From assembly GCA_016124975.1 (NCBI GenBank), contig WGMP01000012.1, forward strand, positions 1-64,000: a stretch of DNA of 64,000 nucleotides, given 5' to 3'. The translations under genes were made by a program, and so were the position numbers. The notes below the pieces were generated by a model. The model ran no database searches. It was not told where the DNA came from and worked only from the letters and a program-made list of their open reading frames with translations. Shown here in pieces: positions 8,437 to 18,083 of the stretch (position 1 is its first letter; each line of letters begins with the position of its first letter). This DNA is from Phycisphaera sp. (GTDB lineage Bacteria; Planctomycetota; Phycisphaerae; Phycisphaerales; SM1A02).

Positions 8437-11400
8437 TTACTCGTCGCCGCCCTTCGGCCGCTCGTGCGGCGCGAGCTTGCGCACGCGTCCGCCGTAGAGG
8501 GAACGAGGCTTCGGTGCGGGCGCGGGCGCCGCAGGAGCGGGGGGCGCGGGCGGAGTCGACGCGGCGCGAGCAGGCTTGTCGCCACCGCGGTCGTTGCGCT
8601 CACCACCGCGGTCGTTGCGTTGGCCGCCGCGGTCGTTGCGTGCGCCGCCGCGATCGCTGCGTTCGCCGCCGCGTTCGTTGCCTGCGCCGCCGCGGTCGTT
8701 GCCTTCCGCGCCCCGCTGTCCGTCACGATCGCGATCGCGACCGCGGCCACCACGCCGTCGTCGGCGCTTGCGCCGCCCGCCGTCGCGGCGGTTCTCGCCA
8801 CCATCGCCAGGCTCGCCTTCCGCGGATCCGTCGGCCGAATCGCCGTCGTTCCCTGCCTCGTCGCTTCCCGGCTCATCGCTTCCCGACTCATCGCTTCCCG
8901 ACTCATCGCTTCCCGACTCGTCGCGATCTGCACCATCGCGCTCTGCATCGTCGGCGCCACCCGCGTCGCCGCCATCGTCTCGGTCGGCGGAATCGGACTC
9001 GGCCCGAGGCTCCGCCGAAGACGCGCCATCACGGCGTCCCTCGCGGTCATCGCGGCCATCGCGGCCTCCACGGCCGCGCCTGCGACGCCTGCGCTTGCGC
9101 CGCGAACCGCCCTCGCCTCCCGCTGCGCCGTCACCACCATCGGTTCCCTCTGCGCCGTCCGACTCGAACTCGCCCGACTCGGGCTCGATGGCGGGAACGG
9201 GCGCGGGCTCGGGGACATCGAACGGCGGCTTGCCGTAGGCCTTGCGAATCGCATCGCCCTGTTCGCCCGTCAAGAGGGACTGGTGTCCCTTGACCTCGAT
9301 CTCGAGCTCGGCGCACTTCGCGAGGACTTCCTTGCTGGTGAGCTCGATCTCCTTCGCGATCGCGTGGACGCGAATCGGCGGGCTCGGCTCGCGCGGTGGC
9401 GGCGGTGGCGTGGGTGCGGACTGCACGGGCGCGGCGCCCGCCTGCGACTCGGCGCGATCGCCGCCACGGCCGCGCCGCCTGCGACGGCGCCTGCCGCGCC
9501 GGCCGCCTGCCTCGCCGCCCTCGGACGACTCCGCCGCGTCGTCGTCGCGGCGCTCTGCCCTGGCGGACTCGTCCCGGCGTTCCACCTTCTTGGCCTCCTC
9601 GCGCGAACGCTGCTCGTCGCGCGCGATCGCCTGCGAGATCGTCTCCTCCTCCTCGTCGACCTCGGGCAGGTCGTCGAAGCCGCCCGAGAGGATGATCGAG
9701 GTCGCGTCCGCGGTGACGGGCTTCCGCCTGCGTCGACGGCGCTTGCGTCCGCCGCCCTCGCCGCGCGGCGACTCGCCGACGGAGTCCTCGCCCTCGGCGT
9801 CCACTTCCTCGATCTCGGTCGGGAAGCTCTCGAGCGCGGGAAGCACAGACCTACGCGATCGATCCGGCTCGACCGCGTTGCCGCGCTCGTCGTAGCCGTA
9901 GATCTCGACGCGGTCGGCGGCGATCGCATCGCTGATGCGCACCTCGATCCTCTTCGAGAAGAGGTCCTCGAGCTCGCTCATGGCGCGACGCCGCGAGGAG
10001 AGGAACGCGGCCGCGACCTTCGCCGAGCAGACCACCTCGACGCGCGACACGCGCGGCGTGTCGAACGCAAGCTGGATGCGCCTCATCGCGTCGGACGCGA
10101 CCGAGTCGGGCATGCGGATCTCGCCGAGGCCCGCGCAGTGCGGGCAGTCCATGTAGTGCGCCTTGCGGATGCTCGGGCGCATGCGCTGGCGCGTCAGCTC
10201 GATGATGCCGAAGTCGCCGATCTCGGAGACGGTGGTCTTCGCGCGGTCCTTGGCGAGGTTCTTCTTGAAGCGCTCCTCGATGTCGCGGCGATGCTTCGCC
10301 GAGCGCATGTCGATGAGGTCGCAGACCACGACGCCGCCGAGGTCGCGCAGGCGCAGCTGCCGCGCGATCTCGTCGACGGCCTCCTGGTTGGTCTGGTACG
10401 CGTTCGTCTCGCTGTCGCGCGCGCTGCGCGAGCGGCCCGAGTTCACGTCGATGGCGACGAGCGCCTCGGCCTGGTCGAACACGAGCGCGCCGCCCGACGG
10501 AAGCGGAACCTCGCGGGCATGGATGAGGTCGACCTGCCGCTCGACGTCGAAGGCGTGGAAGATCGGGGTCTTGCGGTCGTAGAAGTGGACCTTGGTCGCG
10601 GCCTTGGGCGCCACGACCTCGAGGAACGCCTTCGCGCGGTGGAACGACGCCTCGCTGTCGACGACGATGCCGTCGACGGCGGCGTCGATCGAGTCGCGGA
10701 TGGTGCGGAGCAGGATGTCGCCCTCTGCGTAGAGCTGGCACGGCGCGCCGACCGCCTTCATGCGCTTCTCCATCACATCCCAGAGGCGCGTGAGGTACTG
10801 CGCATCGCGCGCGAGCTCGGTGCGCGTCGACTCGAAGCCCGCGGTGCGGAGGATGAAGCCGAAGCCCTCGCGGAGGTCGAGCGAGTCGAGGATCTTTCGC
10901 ATCCTTCGCCTGCTGTCCTCGTCGTCGACCTTGCGGCTGACGCCCACATTGTCCATGTCGGGCATCATCACGAGGAGCCGGCCGGGGATCGACAGATAGC
11001 TCGTGACCGTCGGCCCCTTCGAGCCGAGGCCCTCCTTGAGGACCTGCACCACGATCTCCTGTCCGCGCTTGAGCGCGTCCTGCATGAGCGGGCGCGAGCG
11101 GCGGGGGATCTTGCGGCCGACCTTCTCAGTGCGCTCGGGCGCGTCCTCGTCGCCCTTCTTGCCGCCCTTCCCGGCGGGGAAGTACTTCGGGTGGAGATCG
11201 GAAATGTGGAGGAAGCCGTTCGCGCCCTCGCCGAAGTCGACGAACGCGGCCTGGATCGCGGGCTCCACGTTGACGACGCGGGCCTTGTAGATCGATCCCA
11301 CGTTCGTGGCGGTCGAGGCGCGCTCGGAGTAGAACTGGCCGAGGCGACCCTGCTCGAGGATCGCGATGCGCATCTCGTCGCCTGGCGCGTCGTTGACGAC

Positions 11401-12021
11401 GACGAGCTGGCGTGGCTTCTCTCCGCGATGCGGGATGAGTTGCGCGTCCTGCGCGTCCTCGCTGAGGTCGCTCTCCGGCGGCGGGGCGTCGAAGGCGCTC
11501 ATCGAGGCGCGCGCGTAGGCCGCTGCGGCTTCCTCGGCGTCGGTTGCATCCTCGGCGTCGGTTGCATCCTCGGCGTCGGTTGCATCCTCGGCGTCGGTTG
11601 CATCCTCGGCGTCGGTTGCATCCTCGGCGTCGGTGGCATCCTCGGCGTCGGTGGCATCCTCCGAGTCGTCGCCTTCGGATCGCGCATCGTCGTTGGCGAA
11701 CCCGTTGTCCCGTGCGTTGGTGTCGTCCGCGTCGAGGTCGCTCCTATCGAGGAACGCCGCGCCGTCGGTGTCGTCGTCTCCATCGCCCTCGCCGTCGCCC
11801 GCATCTTCGAGCGCGAAGGGATCGGACTCGGCGGGCAGGCCATCCGCGCGGTCGCGTGGGGCGCCGAAGCTTTCAGAAGGCTCTTCCGACCCTGCCTCAT
11901 CCTGTGGCGTCTCGCGGTGCGTGGATGCGCGCTTCGTCGCATGATCCATCGCATGATCGATCGCATGATCCATCGCATCATCCGACGCGTTCTTCGTCCG
12001 TTCGTCCTTCATGTCGTCCAT
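8437..12021 (-). CDS. rne: Ribonuclease E/G family endoribonuclease with IF-2 N-terminal-like domain
   Basis: The 1194-residue protein begins with an acidic, disordered segment that contains seven tandem DATDAE repeats. The RNase E/G core follows: an S1 domain from about residue 217 (MRIAILEQGRLGQFY), the catalytic RNase-H/DNase-I-like part, and the Zn-link CPHC at about residues 626-629. A region of alternating acidic and Arg-rich tracts comes next. At about residues 883-935 is a segment (IRVHAIAKEIELTSKEVLAK) that reads as an IF-2 N-terminal domain (IF2_N). The tail has GSDES and RGG-rich repeats, suggesting RNA or degradosome binding. I chose ATG 12021 because sequence upstream has no coding character; ATG 12012 is an alternative. 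Role: mRNA decay and rRNA processing. First gene of the rne-dxr-rseP-SDR run. Confidence 0.9.
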   Translation of the reverse strand: MDDMKDERTKNASDDAMDHAIDHAMDHATKRASTHRETPQDEAGSEEPSESFGAPRDRADGLPAESDPFALEDAGDGEGDGDDDTDGAAFLDRSDLDADDTNARDNGFANDDARSEGDDSEDATDAEDATDAEDATDAEDATDAEDATDAEDATDAEDATDAEEAAAAYARASMSAFDAPPPESDLSEDAQDAQLIPHRGEKPRQLVVVNDAPGDEMRIAILEQGRLGQFYSERASTATNVGSIYKARVVNVEPAIQAAFVDFGEGANGFLHISDLHPKYFPAGKGGKKGDEDAPERTEKVGRKIPRRSRPLMQDALKRGQEIVVQVLKEGLGSKGPTVTSYLSIPGRLLVMMPDMDNVGVSRKVDDEDSRRRMRKILDSLDLREGFGFILRTAGFESTRTELARDAQYLTRLWDVMEKRMKAVGAPCQLYAEGDILLRTIRDSIDAAVDGIVVDSEASFHRAKAFLEVVAPKAATKVHFYDRKTPIFHAFDVERQVDLIHAREVPLPSGGALVFDQAEALVAIDVNSGRSRSARDSETNAYQTNQEAVDEIARQLRLRDLGGVVVCDLIDMRSAKHRRDIEERFKKNLAKDRAKTTVSEIGDFGIIELTRQRMRPSIRKAHYMDCPHCAGLGEIRMPDSVASDAMRRIQLAFDTPRVSRVEVVCSAKVAAAFLSSRRRAMSELEDLFSKRIEVRISDAIAADRVEIYGYDERGNAVEPDRSRRSVLPALESFPTEIEEVDAEGEDSVGESPRGEGGGRKRRRRRRKPVTADATSIILSGGFDDLPEVDEEEETISQAIARDEQRSREEAKKVERRDESARAERRDDDAAESSEGGEAGGRRGRRRRRRRGRGGDRAESQAGAAPVQSAPTPPPPPREPSPPIRVHAIAKEIELTSKEVLAKCAELEIEVKGHQSLLTGEQGDAIRKAYGKPPFDVPEPAPVPAIEPESGEFESDGAEGTDGGDGAAGGEGGSRRKRRRRRRGRGGRDGRDDREGRRDGASSAEPRAESDSADRDDGGDAGGADDAERDGADRDESGSDESGSDESGSDEPGSDEAGNDGDSADGSAEGEPGDGGENRRDGGRRKRRRRRGGRGRDRDRDGQRGAEGNDRGGAGNERGGERSDRGGARNDRGGQRNDRGGERNDRGGDKPARAASTPPAPPAPAAPAPAPKPRSLYGGRVRKLAPHERPKGGDE

Positions 12022-12708
12022 CTCGATCTCGCAATCTCTGGCTGTGCCAGGGGCGAGGCCGTGCACGCGGTGCGCACGCCGGGGACGACGGGAGGCCTGC
12101 GGCGCTCTCGAACAGCTCCGAAAGGGAGCCACGCGGGGGCGCCGAGCGAGGATGGCGCCCGAGTCCTTCGGGCGCGAACGGCCGCACGCGGCGGTCTGCG
12201 CGGGATTCCGCGCACTCGCGTCGCGAGGCCGCTGCAGCGCTCTCGTGCGCGGCGGCGGTGGCCGAGGCAAGGTGCCGAGGGCCACGGGCGCCAGGCGCAC
12301 GGGGCGTGCGCAGCGGCGCACGCGAAGTTCCAGTCTGGCCGACCGACGAACACGCGTCTGGATCGGCCCCCGGCCGTTCAGGGTGCAGAGCAGGTCGAGT
12401 CGGAGGCGAGGCCGTCAGGCGTGCACGGCGCTGGACAGACGAGTCCTTGCGCCTCGCTCGACGCGCACGGCGCATCGGGCACTGGCCGAACTCGCCTGAG
12501 GGCCGCCGCGCGCGCGACGCATGTTGCACGCATCGCAAGGGCAGGGCCGTCAGGCACTCATGTCGGCCGACGGATCGATCGGAGAAGTCCGATTCGCTCC
12601 CAACCCGAACACCTTCACCCGCTGGCGGCGCAACGCACCGACGCAAACGGCCTCAAGTTTCGGGCAGAAATTCGGTTGTGGCGACCCAGACCGGACGGGA
12701 GGCGGAGG
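12022..12708 (-). promoter_or_regulatory. Long gene-free leader upstream of rne
   Basis: Nearly 690 bases separate the ptsI stop from the RNase E/G start on the same strand. Both strands stay open in several frames, but none of the translations looks like protein (Arg/Ala/Pro/Ser-rich, no motifs). I infer a promoter plus a long 5' untranslated region. By analogy with E. coli rne, whose long leader mediates autoregulation, a role in feedback control is possible but not shown. Confidence 0.45.
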
Positions 12709-14496
12709 CTATTCGGCAATCCAGCCGCCGAACGAATCGGGGTCGATCTTCCTGAGTTCGTCGCGGAGGGTGTTCAGCACCTGCCGCTCGGAATCGAACG
12801 AACCGACCCGTCGGGCCAGTTGCTCGCAGTGGGGGATGTCGACCGACCGGATGACGCGCTTGATGAGCGGCATCTGGCTCGGGACAAGGGAGAGTGTACG
12901 CAAACCGAGGCCGATCAGCAACATCGTGTAGATCGCCTCTCCCGCGATCTCTCCGCAGAGGGAGACATCGATCCCAGCCCGCCGGCCTGACCTGATCACC
13001 TGCTTGACGAGGTAGAGGACCGCCGGAGAGGCCCCCGTGTAGAGATGCGCGACCCGCTCGTTGCCGCGGTCGACGGCCAGGGTGTACTGGATGAGGTCGT
13101 TCGTGCCGATCGAGAAGAACGCGCACTCGTCGGCGAACGCGCGCGAGAGGAGCGCCGCGCTCGGCACCTCGATCATGATGCCCGTCTGGATGCCGCGGTC
13201 GAAGGCGATGCCCTCCTCGTCGAGCTCCTCGCAGACGTCGTTGAGGATCATCTTCGCCTGCCGCAATTCCATGATCGTCGAGACGAGCGGGAACATCACC
13301 TTCATCGGGCCGAAGGCGCTCGCGCGCAGGATCGCGCGCAGCTGCGTCTTGAAGAGCTCGCGGTGGTGCAGGCAGTAGCGGATCGAGCGGAGGCCGAGGA
13401 ACGGATTGCGCTCAGGCTCGTGCGCGCGCTGCTGCGTGTACTTGTCCGCGCCGAGATCGAGCGTGCGGATGGTGCACGGGCGGCCCGCGAGAAGCTCGAG
13501 CGTGCGCCTGTACGCCTCGAACTGCTCCTGCTCGCCCGGCTCGTGGTCGTTCGTCAGGTAGAGGAACTCGGTGCGGTAGAGCCCGACGCCGTCGCCTCCG
13601 TTCGCGAGCACGCTCTCGACCTCGTGCGGGAACTCGATGTTCCCGAGGAGCGAGATGCGCACGCCGTCCTTGGTGCAAGCCTCGAGTGGCGCCGTTTCGC
13701 GCAGCGCGCGGCGATAGCTCGAGAAGCGGTCCTGCTGCAGCCGGTACTCTGCGAGCGTGCGCTCGTCGGGCCGCACCACCACGACGCCCGTGTCGCCGTC
13801 GACGACGACGAGATCGCCGTCCTCGACGCGCTCCATCACGCGCTGGCACCCGACCACGCAGGGAATCTCGATGGCGCGCGCCACGATCGAGGTGTGGCTC
13901 GTGCGTCCGCCGAGGTCGGTCGCGATCCCGAGGATCCTCTTGCGGTCCATGCCCGCGGTCTGCGACGGCGTCAGCTCGTGCGCGACGATGATGACGGGCT
14001 CGGAGAGCGCGGAAAGCCGAGACTCCTCCTCGCCCATGAGCTTGCCGAGGACGCGTCGCTCGAGGTCGAGGACATCGTTCGCCTTCTGGCGGAAGACCTC
14101 GTTGCCGATCGACTTGAACTGCTCGGTCACGAGCTTGAAGCCGTCGGCGACCGCTGACTCGGCGTTCGCGCGGTCGCGGCGGATGCGGTCGCGCATGGGC
14201 CCGAGGAGGGCGGGATCCTGCGCGAGCCCGAGGTGGAAGCCGAAGATCTTCGCGGCCTCGCGCCCGAGCTGCTGCTCGGTGCGGTCGCGGAGGACGACGA
14301 GGTCCGCCATCGCGGCGCGGAACGCCTCGTCGAGCCGCTGGAGCTCGAGGTCGACCTCGACCGCCTCGAGTTCCCGGCGCGGAACATGCGTCTCGGCCTC
14401 GCCGAGCATGAAGACGCGCCCGATGACGATGCCCGGCGACACAGGAATGCCCTTCAGCATCTGCATGGGCTTCGGCTGGGGCTGCTGGTGCGGCAT
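12709..14496 (-). CDS. ptsI: Phosphoenolpyruvate-protein phosphotransferase (PTS enzyme I)
   Basis: Enzyme I takes phosphate from PEP and passes it to HPr. The 595 residues show the N-terminal EIN domain (LKGIPVSPGIVIGRVF), the phospho-histidine motif GGRTSHTSIVARA with His at about residue 201, and the C-terminal PEP-binding barrel with FLYLTNDHEPGEQEQFEAY, LDLGADKY and FFSIGTNDLIQYTLAVDRGNE. All family landmarks are present. The annotated ATG gives a short Gln/Pro-rich extension; ATG 14466 (MQMLKG) would match the family better. Neither has a clear ribosome binding site. No HPr or sugar-specific EII genes are near, so a regulatory PTS is as likely as sugar uptake. Confidence 0.95.
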   Translation of the reverse strand: MPHQQPQPKPMQMLKGIPVSPGIVIGRVFMLGEAETHVPRRELEAVEVDLELQRLDEAFRAAMADLVVLRDRTEQQLGREAAKIFGFHLGLAQDPALLGPMRDRIRRDRANAESAVADGFKLVTEQFKSIGNEVFRQKANDVLDLERRVLGKLMGEEESRLSALSEPVIIVAHELTPSQTAGMDRKRILGIATDLGGRTSHTSIVARAIEIPCVVGCQRVMERVEDGDLVVVDGDTGVVVVRPDERTLAEYRLQQDRFSSYRRALRETAPLEACTKDGVRISLLGNIEFPHEVESVLANGGDGVGLYRTEFLYLTNDHEPGEQEQFEAYRRTLELLAGRPCTIRTLDLGADKYTQQRAHEPERNPFLGLRSIRYCLHHRELFKTQLRAILRASAFGPMKVMFPLVSTIMELRQAKMILNDVCEELDEEGIAFDRGIQTGIMIEVPSAALLSRAFADECAFFSIGTNDLIQYTLAVDRGNERVAHLYTGASPAVLYLVKQVIRSGRRAGIDVSLCGEIAGEAIYTMLLIGLGLRTLSLVPSQMPLIKRVIRSVDIPHCEQLARRVGSFDSERQVLNTLRDELRKIDPDSFGGWIAE

Positions 14497-14547
14497 CGGG
14501 CGGCTCAGTCTAGCGAATCGCGCAAGGTGGCTGTCGGAGCGGAAGGA

Positions 14548-14580
14548 ACAGGACCGCCGCGTCGTACGCGGCGGTCCTGT
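14548..14580 (-). terminator. Hairpin terminator after dnaK
   Basis: A perfect 14-bp inverted repeat (14548-14561 with 14567-14580) has a 5-base loop. It lies 60 bases after the dnaK stop and before the ptsI start. On the minus strand it is followed by TCCTTCC, only moderately T-rich. It probably ends the dnaK transcript. Confidence 0.8.
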
Positions 14581-14640
14581 CCGAGACTCGGAGGAACGGA
14601 GCGAGCTCCCGCATCCGTGGCGGGCGCTCGGGCGTTCCGC

Positions 14641-16575
14641 TTAGTTGCCGTCCTTCACCTCGTACTCGGCGTCGATGACATCGTCCTTCGGCTTCGCGCC
14701 ATCGGTGCCCGCGGCACCTGCGGCGCCGGCGGTGGCGCCAGCCGCGCCGCCGGCCTTGGCCGATTCATAGGAGATCTTGCCGAGTTCCTGCGCGGCCTGG
14801 TTGAGCGCGTCGAGCGACTTCTGGATCGCGGCGGGGTCGTCGCCCTTCACGCGCTCCTCGACGCTCGAGATCGCGCTCTCGATCGCGCTGCGCGTCGAGG
14901 CAGGAACCTTGTCGCCGAGATCGGCCATGGCCTTCTTCGTGCCGTAGACCACCTGCTCGGCCTGGTTGCGCAGGTCGACGAGCTCGCGGCGCTGCTTGTC
15001 GGCGGCCGCGTTGGCCTCCGCCTCGCGCTTCATCTTCTCGATGTCGTCCTTCGAGAGGCCCGACGAGCCAGTGATCTTGATCTCCTGCTTCTTGCCCGAG
15101 GCCTTGTCGGTGGCCGACACATTGAGGATGCCGTTCGCGTCGATCGCGAACTCGACCTCGATCTGCGGCATGCCGCGTGGCGCGGGCGGAATGCCCGTGA
15201 GGTCGAACTTGCCGAGGCTGCGGTTGTCGCCAGCCATCGGACGCTCGCCCTGCAGGACATGGATCGTCACCGAGCTCTGGTTGTCGGAGGCCGTCGAGAA
15301 GGTCTCCTTCTTCGAGGTGGGGATGGTGGTGTTCCTCGGGATGAGCGTGGTCATCACGCTGCCGAGGGTCTCGACGCCGAGCGAGAGCGGCGTGACGTCG
15401 AGAAGGAGGACATCCTTCACGTCGCCGACGAGCACGCCCCCCTGGATCGCGGCGCCGATCGCGACGACCTCGTCGGGGTTGATCGAGCGGTCGAGCGCGT
15501 CGGTCTTGAAGATCTCCTTGGCGATCTGCTGGACCTTCGGGATGCGGATCGAGCCGCCGACCATCACGACCTCCTGGATGTCGGAGGCGGAGAGCTTCGC
15601 GTCCTTCAAGGCCTGCTCGCAGGGTCCGCGGAGGCGCGTGAAGAGGTCCGCGCAGATGTCCTCGAACTTGGCGCGCGTGACGGTGACCTGAAGGTGCTTC
15701 GGACCCGTCTGGTCGGCCGTGATGAACGGCAGGTTGACGGTCGTCTCCATGCCCGTCGAGAGCTCGATCTTCGCCTTCTCCGCCGCCTCCTTGAGGCGCT
15801 GGAGCGCCATGGCGTCCTTGGTGATGTCGATCCCTTCCTTCCTGCGGAACTCGTCGGCGAGGAAGGTGATGAGCCGGTCGTCGAAGTCGTCGCCGCCGAG
15901 GTGGCCGTCGCCGTTGGTCGAGAGCACCTCGAACACGCCGTCACCGACGTCGAGGATCGACACGTCAAAGGTTCCGCCGCCGAGGTCGAAGACGGCGATG
16001 CGGGCGTTCTTCTTCTTCTCGAGGCCGTAGGCAAGCGCAGCGGCCGTGGGCTCGTTGATGATGCGCTCGACCTTCAGGCCCGCGATCTCGCCCGCGTCCT
16101 TGGTCGCCTGACGCTGCGCGTCGTTGAAGTAGGCGGGCACGGTGATGACCGCGCGCTCGACCTTCTCGCCGAGGTAGTCCTCCGCGACCTTCTTCAGCTC
16201 CTGAAGCACGATCGCGCTGATCTCGGGCGGCGTGTACTGCTTGCCGCGCACCGTGACCTTCACAAGTTCGTCGCCCGAGCCGACGACCTCGTAGGGCACC
16301 ATCTTCTGCTCGCTCGCGACCTCGTCGGTGCGGCGGCCCATGAAGCGCTTGATCGAGTAGACGGTGTTCCTCGGGTTCGTGACCTGCTGGTGGCGCGCGG
16401 GCTGGCCCACCAGGCGCTCGCCCTTGTCGGTGAACGCGACCACGGACGGGGTCGTGCGCGCGCCCTGCGCGTTGATGAGGACCTTGGGCGTGCCGCCCTC
16501 CATGATGGCGACGCACGAGTTCGTGGTGCCGAGGTCGATGCCGATGATCTTGCCGCTGGGCGTGGAATTGGACAT
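14641..16575 (-). CDS. dnaK: Molecular chaperone DnaK (Hsp70)
   Basis: This is a 644-residue Hsp70. The N-terminal ATPase signature [12 protein letters not shown] is near residue 11, with [12 protein letters not shown]-like ([15 protein letters not shown]) and [14 protein letters not shown] motifs in order. The substrate-binding domain begins with [16 protein letters not shown]. The C-terminus ends in an acidic [14 protein letters not shown] tail, as in typical bacterial DnaK. The ATG at 16575 has AAAGGAA upstream. The longer in-frame reading to 16932 has no family match and was discarded. No dnaJ, grpE or hrcA is adjacent, and no CIRCE element was seen upstream, so regulation is not evident. 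Confidence 0.98.
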   Translation of the reverse strand: MSNSTPSGKIIGIDLGTTNSCVAIMEGGTPKVLINAQGARTTPSVVAFTDKGERLVGQPARHQQVTNPRNTVYSIKRFMGRRTDEVASEQKMVPYEVVGSGDELVKVTVRGKQYTPPEISAIVLQELKKVAEDYLGEKVERAVITVPAYFNDAQRQATKDAGEIAGLKVERIINEPTAAALAYGLEKKKNARIAVFDLGGGTFDVSILDVGDGVFEVLSTNGDGHLGGDDFDDRLITFLADEFRRKEGIDITKDAMALQRLKEAAEKAKIELSTGMETTVNLPFITADQTGPKHLQVTVTRAKFEDICADLFTRLRGPCEQALKDAKLSASDIQEVVMVGGSIRIPKVQQIAKEIFKTDALDRSINPDEVVAIGAAIQGGVLVGDVKDVLLLDVTPLSLGVETLGSVMTTLIPRNTTIPTSKKETFSTASDNQSSVTIHVLQGERPMAGDNRSLGKFDLTGIPPAPRGMPQIEVEFAIDANGILNVSATDKASGKKQEIKITGSSGLSKDDIEKMKREAEANAAADKQRRELVDLRNQAEQVVYGTKKAMADLGDKVPASTRSAIESAISSVEERVKGDDPAAIQKSLDALNQAAQELGKISYESAKAGGAAGATAGAAGAAGTDGAKPKDDVIDAEYEVKDGN

Positions 16576-16815
16576 GGTGTGGTTCCTTTCCGCCCGACCG
16601 AAGTGCTCGGCGGGCGCCTGACTCGCTGTCCCGCCCCGCGTTCGCGCAGGCGGACCCGACCCACGGCGTCGTGGCGGGGTCGCCTGGAACGCAAAGCCGA
16701 TGCCAGCAATCGGCACGGTGCAGGCCCGTCCGTGGCAGTCGAAAGGTGGCGACAGGGCTTTGAGGACTGCCACTATGGCACCGCGCGCGGCTCCGTCGGC
16801 TGCTACGCTCCGCCC

Positions 16816-17811
16816 ATGCACCGAATCGACCTCGAGGCGCTCGATCTCGCGGCCGACATCATGCACGACGCGACCAACCTCGCGATGGCGGCCCGCCGCG
16901 CGCTGCCGCCCGAGGCCATCGTCCGCAAGCACGATGGCTCAATCGTGACCGCCGTCGATGTGGCGCTCCAGGTCTTCATCCTTGACGCCCTCGAACGCGA
17001 GTTCGGCGTGCGCCCTGTGATCGCGGAGGAGGACAACGAGTCGCTGGGCGGCAAGCTCGCGGCGGAGGCGCACTGCCGCGCGCTCTTGCGCGAGTGGGGC
17101 TTTGAAGGCGACGAGGCCGACATCCACCGCCTTCTCTGCGCCGGGTCGTTCGACCGCCCCACGCGCGAGGTCGACGATGTCTGGGTGCTCGACCCGATCG
17201 ATGGCACGCAGGGGTTCGTCGACGGGAATCACTGGTGCCCATGTCTGGCGCTTCTGCGTCATGGCGAACCCGTCTTCGCATCGAACGGCTACCCAACCTT
17301 GCGCGGCGGGGTGCTGCTTTCCGCGGTGCGCGGCGAGGGCACATGGAGCTATCCGCTCGACGCAGGCGACGAGGGCGAGCCGACCCGCCTCGGCGTGTCT
17401 CGCGAGCCGCCCGTGCGCGGATCGGCGGTGCGCGTCGTCGCGCCGATCCAGACAAGCGAGTCGCAAGCGGTCGCGCGCCGCGCGGTCGTGGAGGCGGGAG
17501 GCTTCGAGGCGCGGCTCGTGCATGCCGACAGCCAGGCCAAGTACGGGCTTGTCCTTCTCGACGAGGCCGACATTGCCTACAGCCGCCGCGGCCACGGCCC
17601 CGGGAAGTACATCTGGGACCACGCAGGGGCGGTGCTTCTGGCGCAGGAGGCGGGTGCCTGGATCGGCGACACCGACGGGCGCCCGATCGACTGCTCCCGC
17701 GGGCGGCGCCTCGAGGCGAACAACGCGGTGATCTGCGCAGCGCGAGGCCTCGGGCCAGCGGTCGCGGCGGTTCTTTCAGCGCGCGACGCGGCCGAGGGAG
17801 TCGGGCGTTAG
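16816..17811 (+). CDS. Inositol monophosphatase-family phosphatase, probably 3'(2'),5'-bisphosphate nucleotidase (CysQ/HAL2-like)
   Basis: The 331-residue protein carries all lithium-sensitive phosphatase motifs: VIAEEDNES (metal ligand Glu), [10 protein letters not shown] (metal ligands and catalytic Thr/Gln region) and [15 protein letters not shown] (third metal Asp). The variant DGTQGF, where inositol monophosphatases usually have DGTxNF, fits HAL2-like PAP phosphatases, which recycle 3'-phosphoadenosine 5'-phosphate from sulfate assimilation. Substrate choice is an inference. The ATG at 16816 is the first that keeps the family N-terminus. It is divergent from dnaK with a 240-base spacer that should hold both promoters. 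Confidence 0.85.
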   Translation: MHRIDLEALDLAADIMHDATNLAMAARRALPPEAIVRKHDGSIVTAVDVALQVFILDALEREFGVRPVIAEEDNESLGGKLAAEAHCRALLREWGFEGDEADIHRLLCAGSFDRPTREVDDVWVLDPIDGTQGFVDGNHWCPCLALLRHGEPVFASNGYPTLRGGVLLSAVRGEGTWSYPLDAGDEGEPTRLGVSREPPVRGSAVRVVAPIQTSESQAVARRAVVEAGGFEARLVHADSQAKYGLVLLDEADIAYSRRGHGPGKYIWDHAGAVLLAQEAGAWIGDTDGRPIDCSRGRRLEANNAVICAARGLGPAVAAVLSARDAAEGVGR

Positions 17812-18083
17812 GTTCCGTCTGTCGGATCCACGGCCGTCGGTCCACGCGGCATCTTGGCTGGCCGCGTCGTCTTCGACTCACCGTATCGTCGCCGAGACGG
17901 CTTGTTCTCGCGGCGCCGCGCCGCGTCTCATCTCGTCTCGTCTGGTCGCCGACCGCGACGCCACGCACATGCTCGGGATTCGGTGATCGGGCAGACCGAC
18001 TCGCCTCGCGACGCCTCGCGAGCCGATACCGTGCCGCGCCGCCCCGCCCCGACCCCGCCCGAACCCGCCAAGGCCCGCGTCGC

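Noticed and set aside
12022-12321. N-terminal extension of the RNase E/G reading frame
   Set aside because: The extra 100 residues are Arg/Pro/Ala-rich with no similarity to the family, and the likely ATG at 12021 starts the acidic segment.
4553-12990. Very long plus-strand open frames (4553-7909 and 7918-12990) opposite rseP, dxr, rne and ptsI
   Set aside because: They are antisense shadows produced by high GC at third codon positions. Translations are Arg/Asp/Ala/Val-rich without motifs, while the minus strand holds well-known genes.
14233-16815. Plus-strand frame continuing upstream of the IMPase-family gene
   Set aside because: It is the shadow of dnaK; the family N-terminus begins at ATG 16816.
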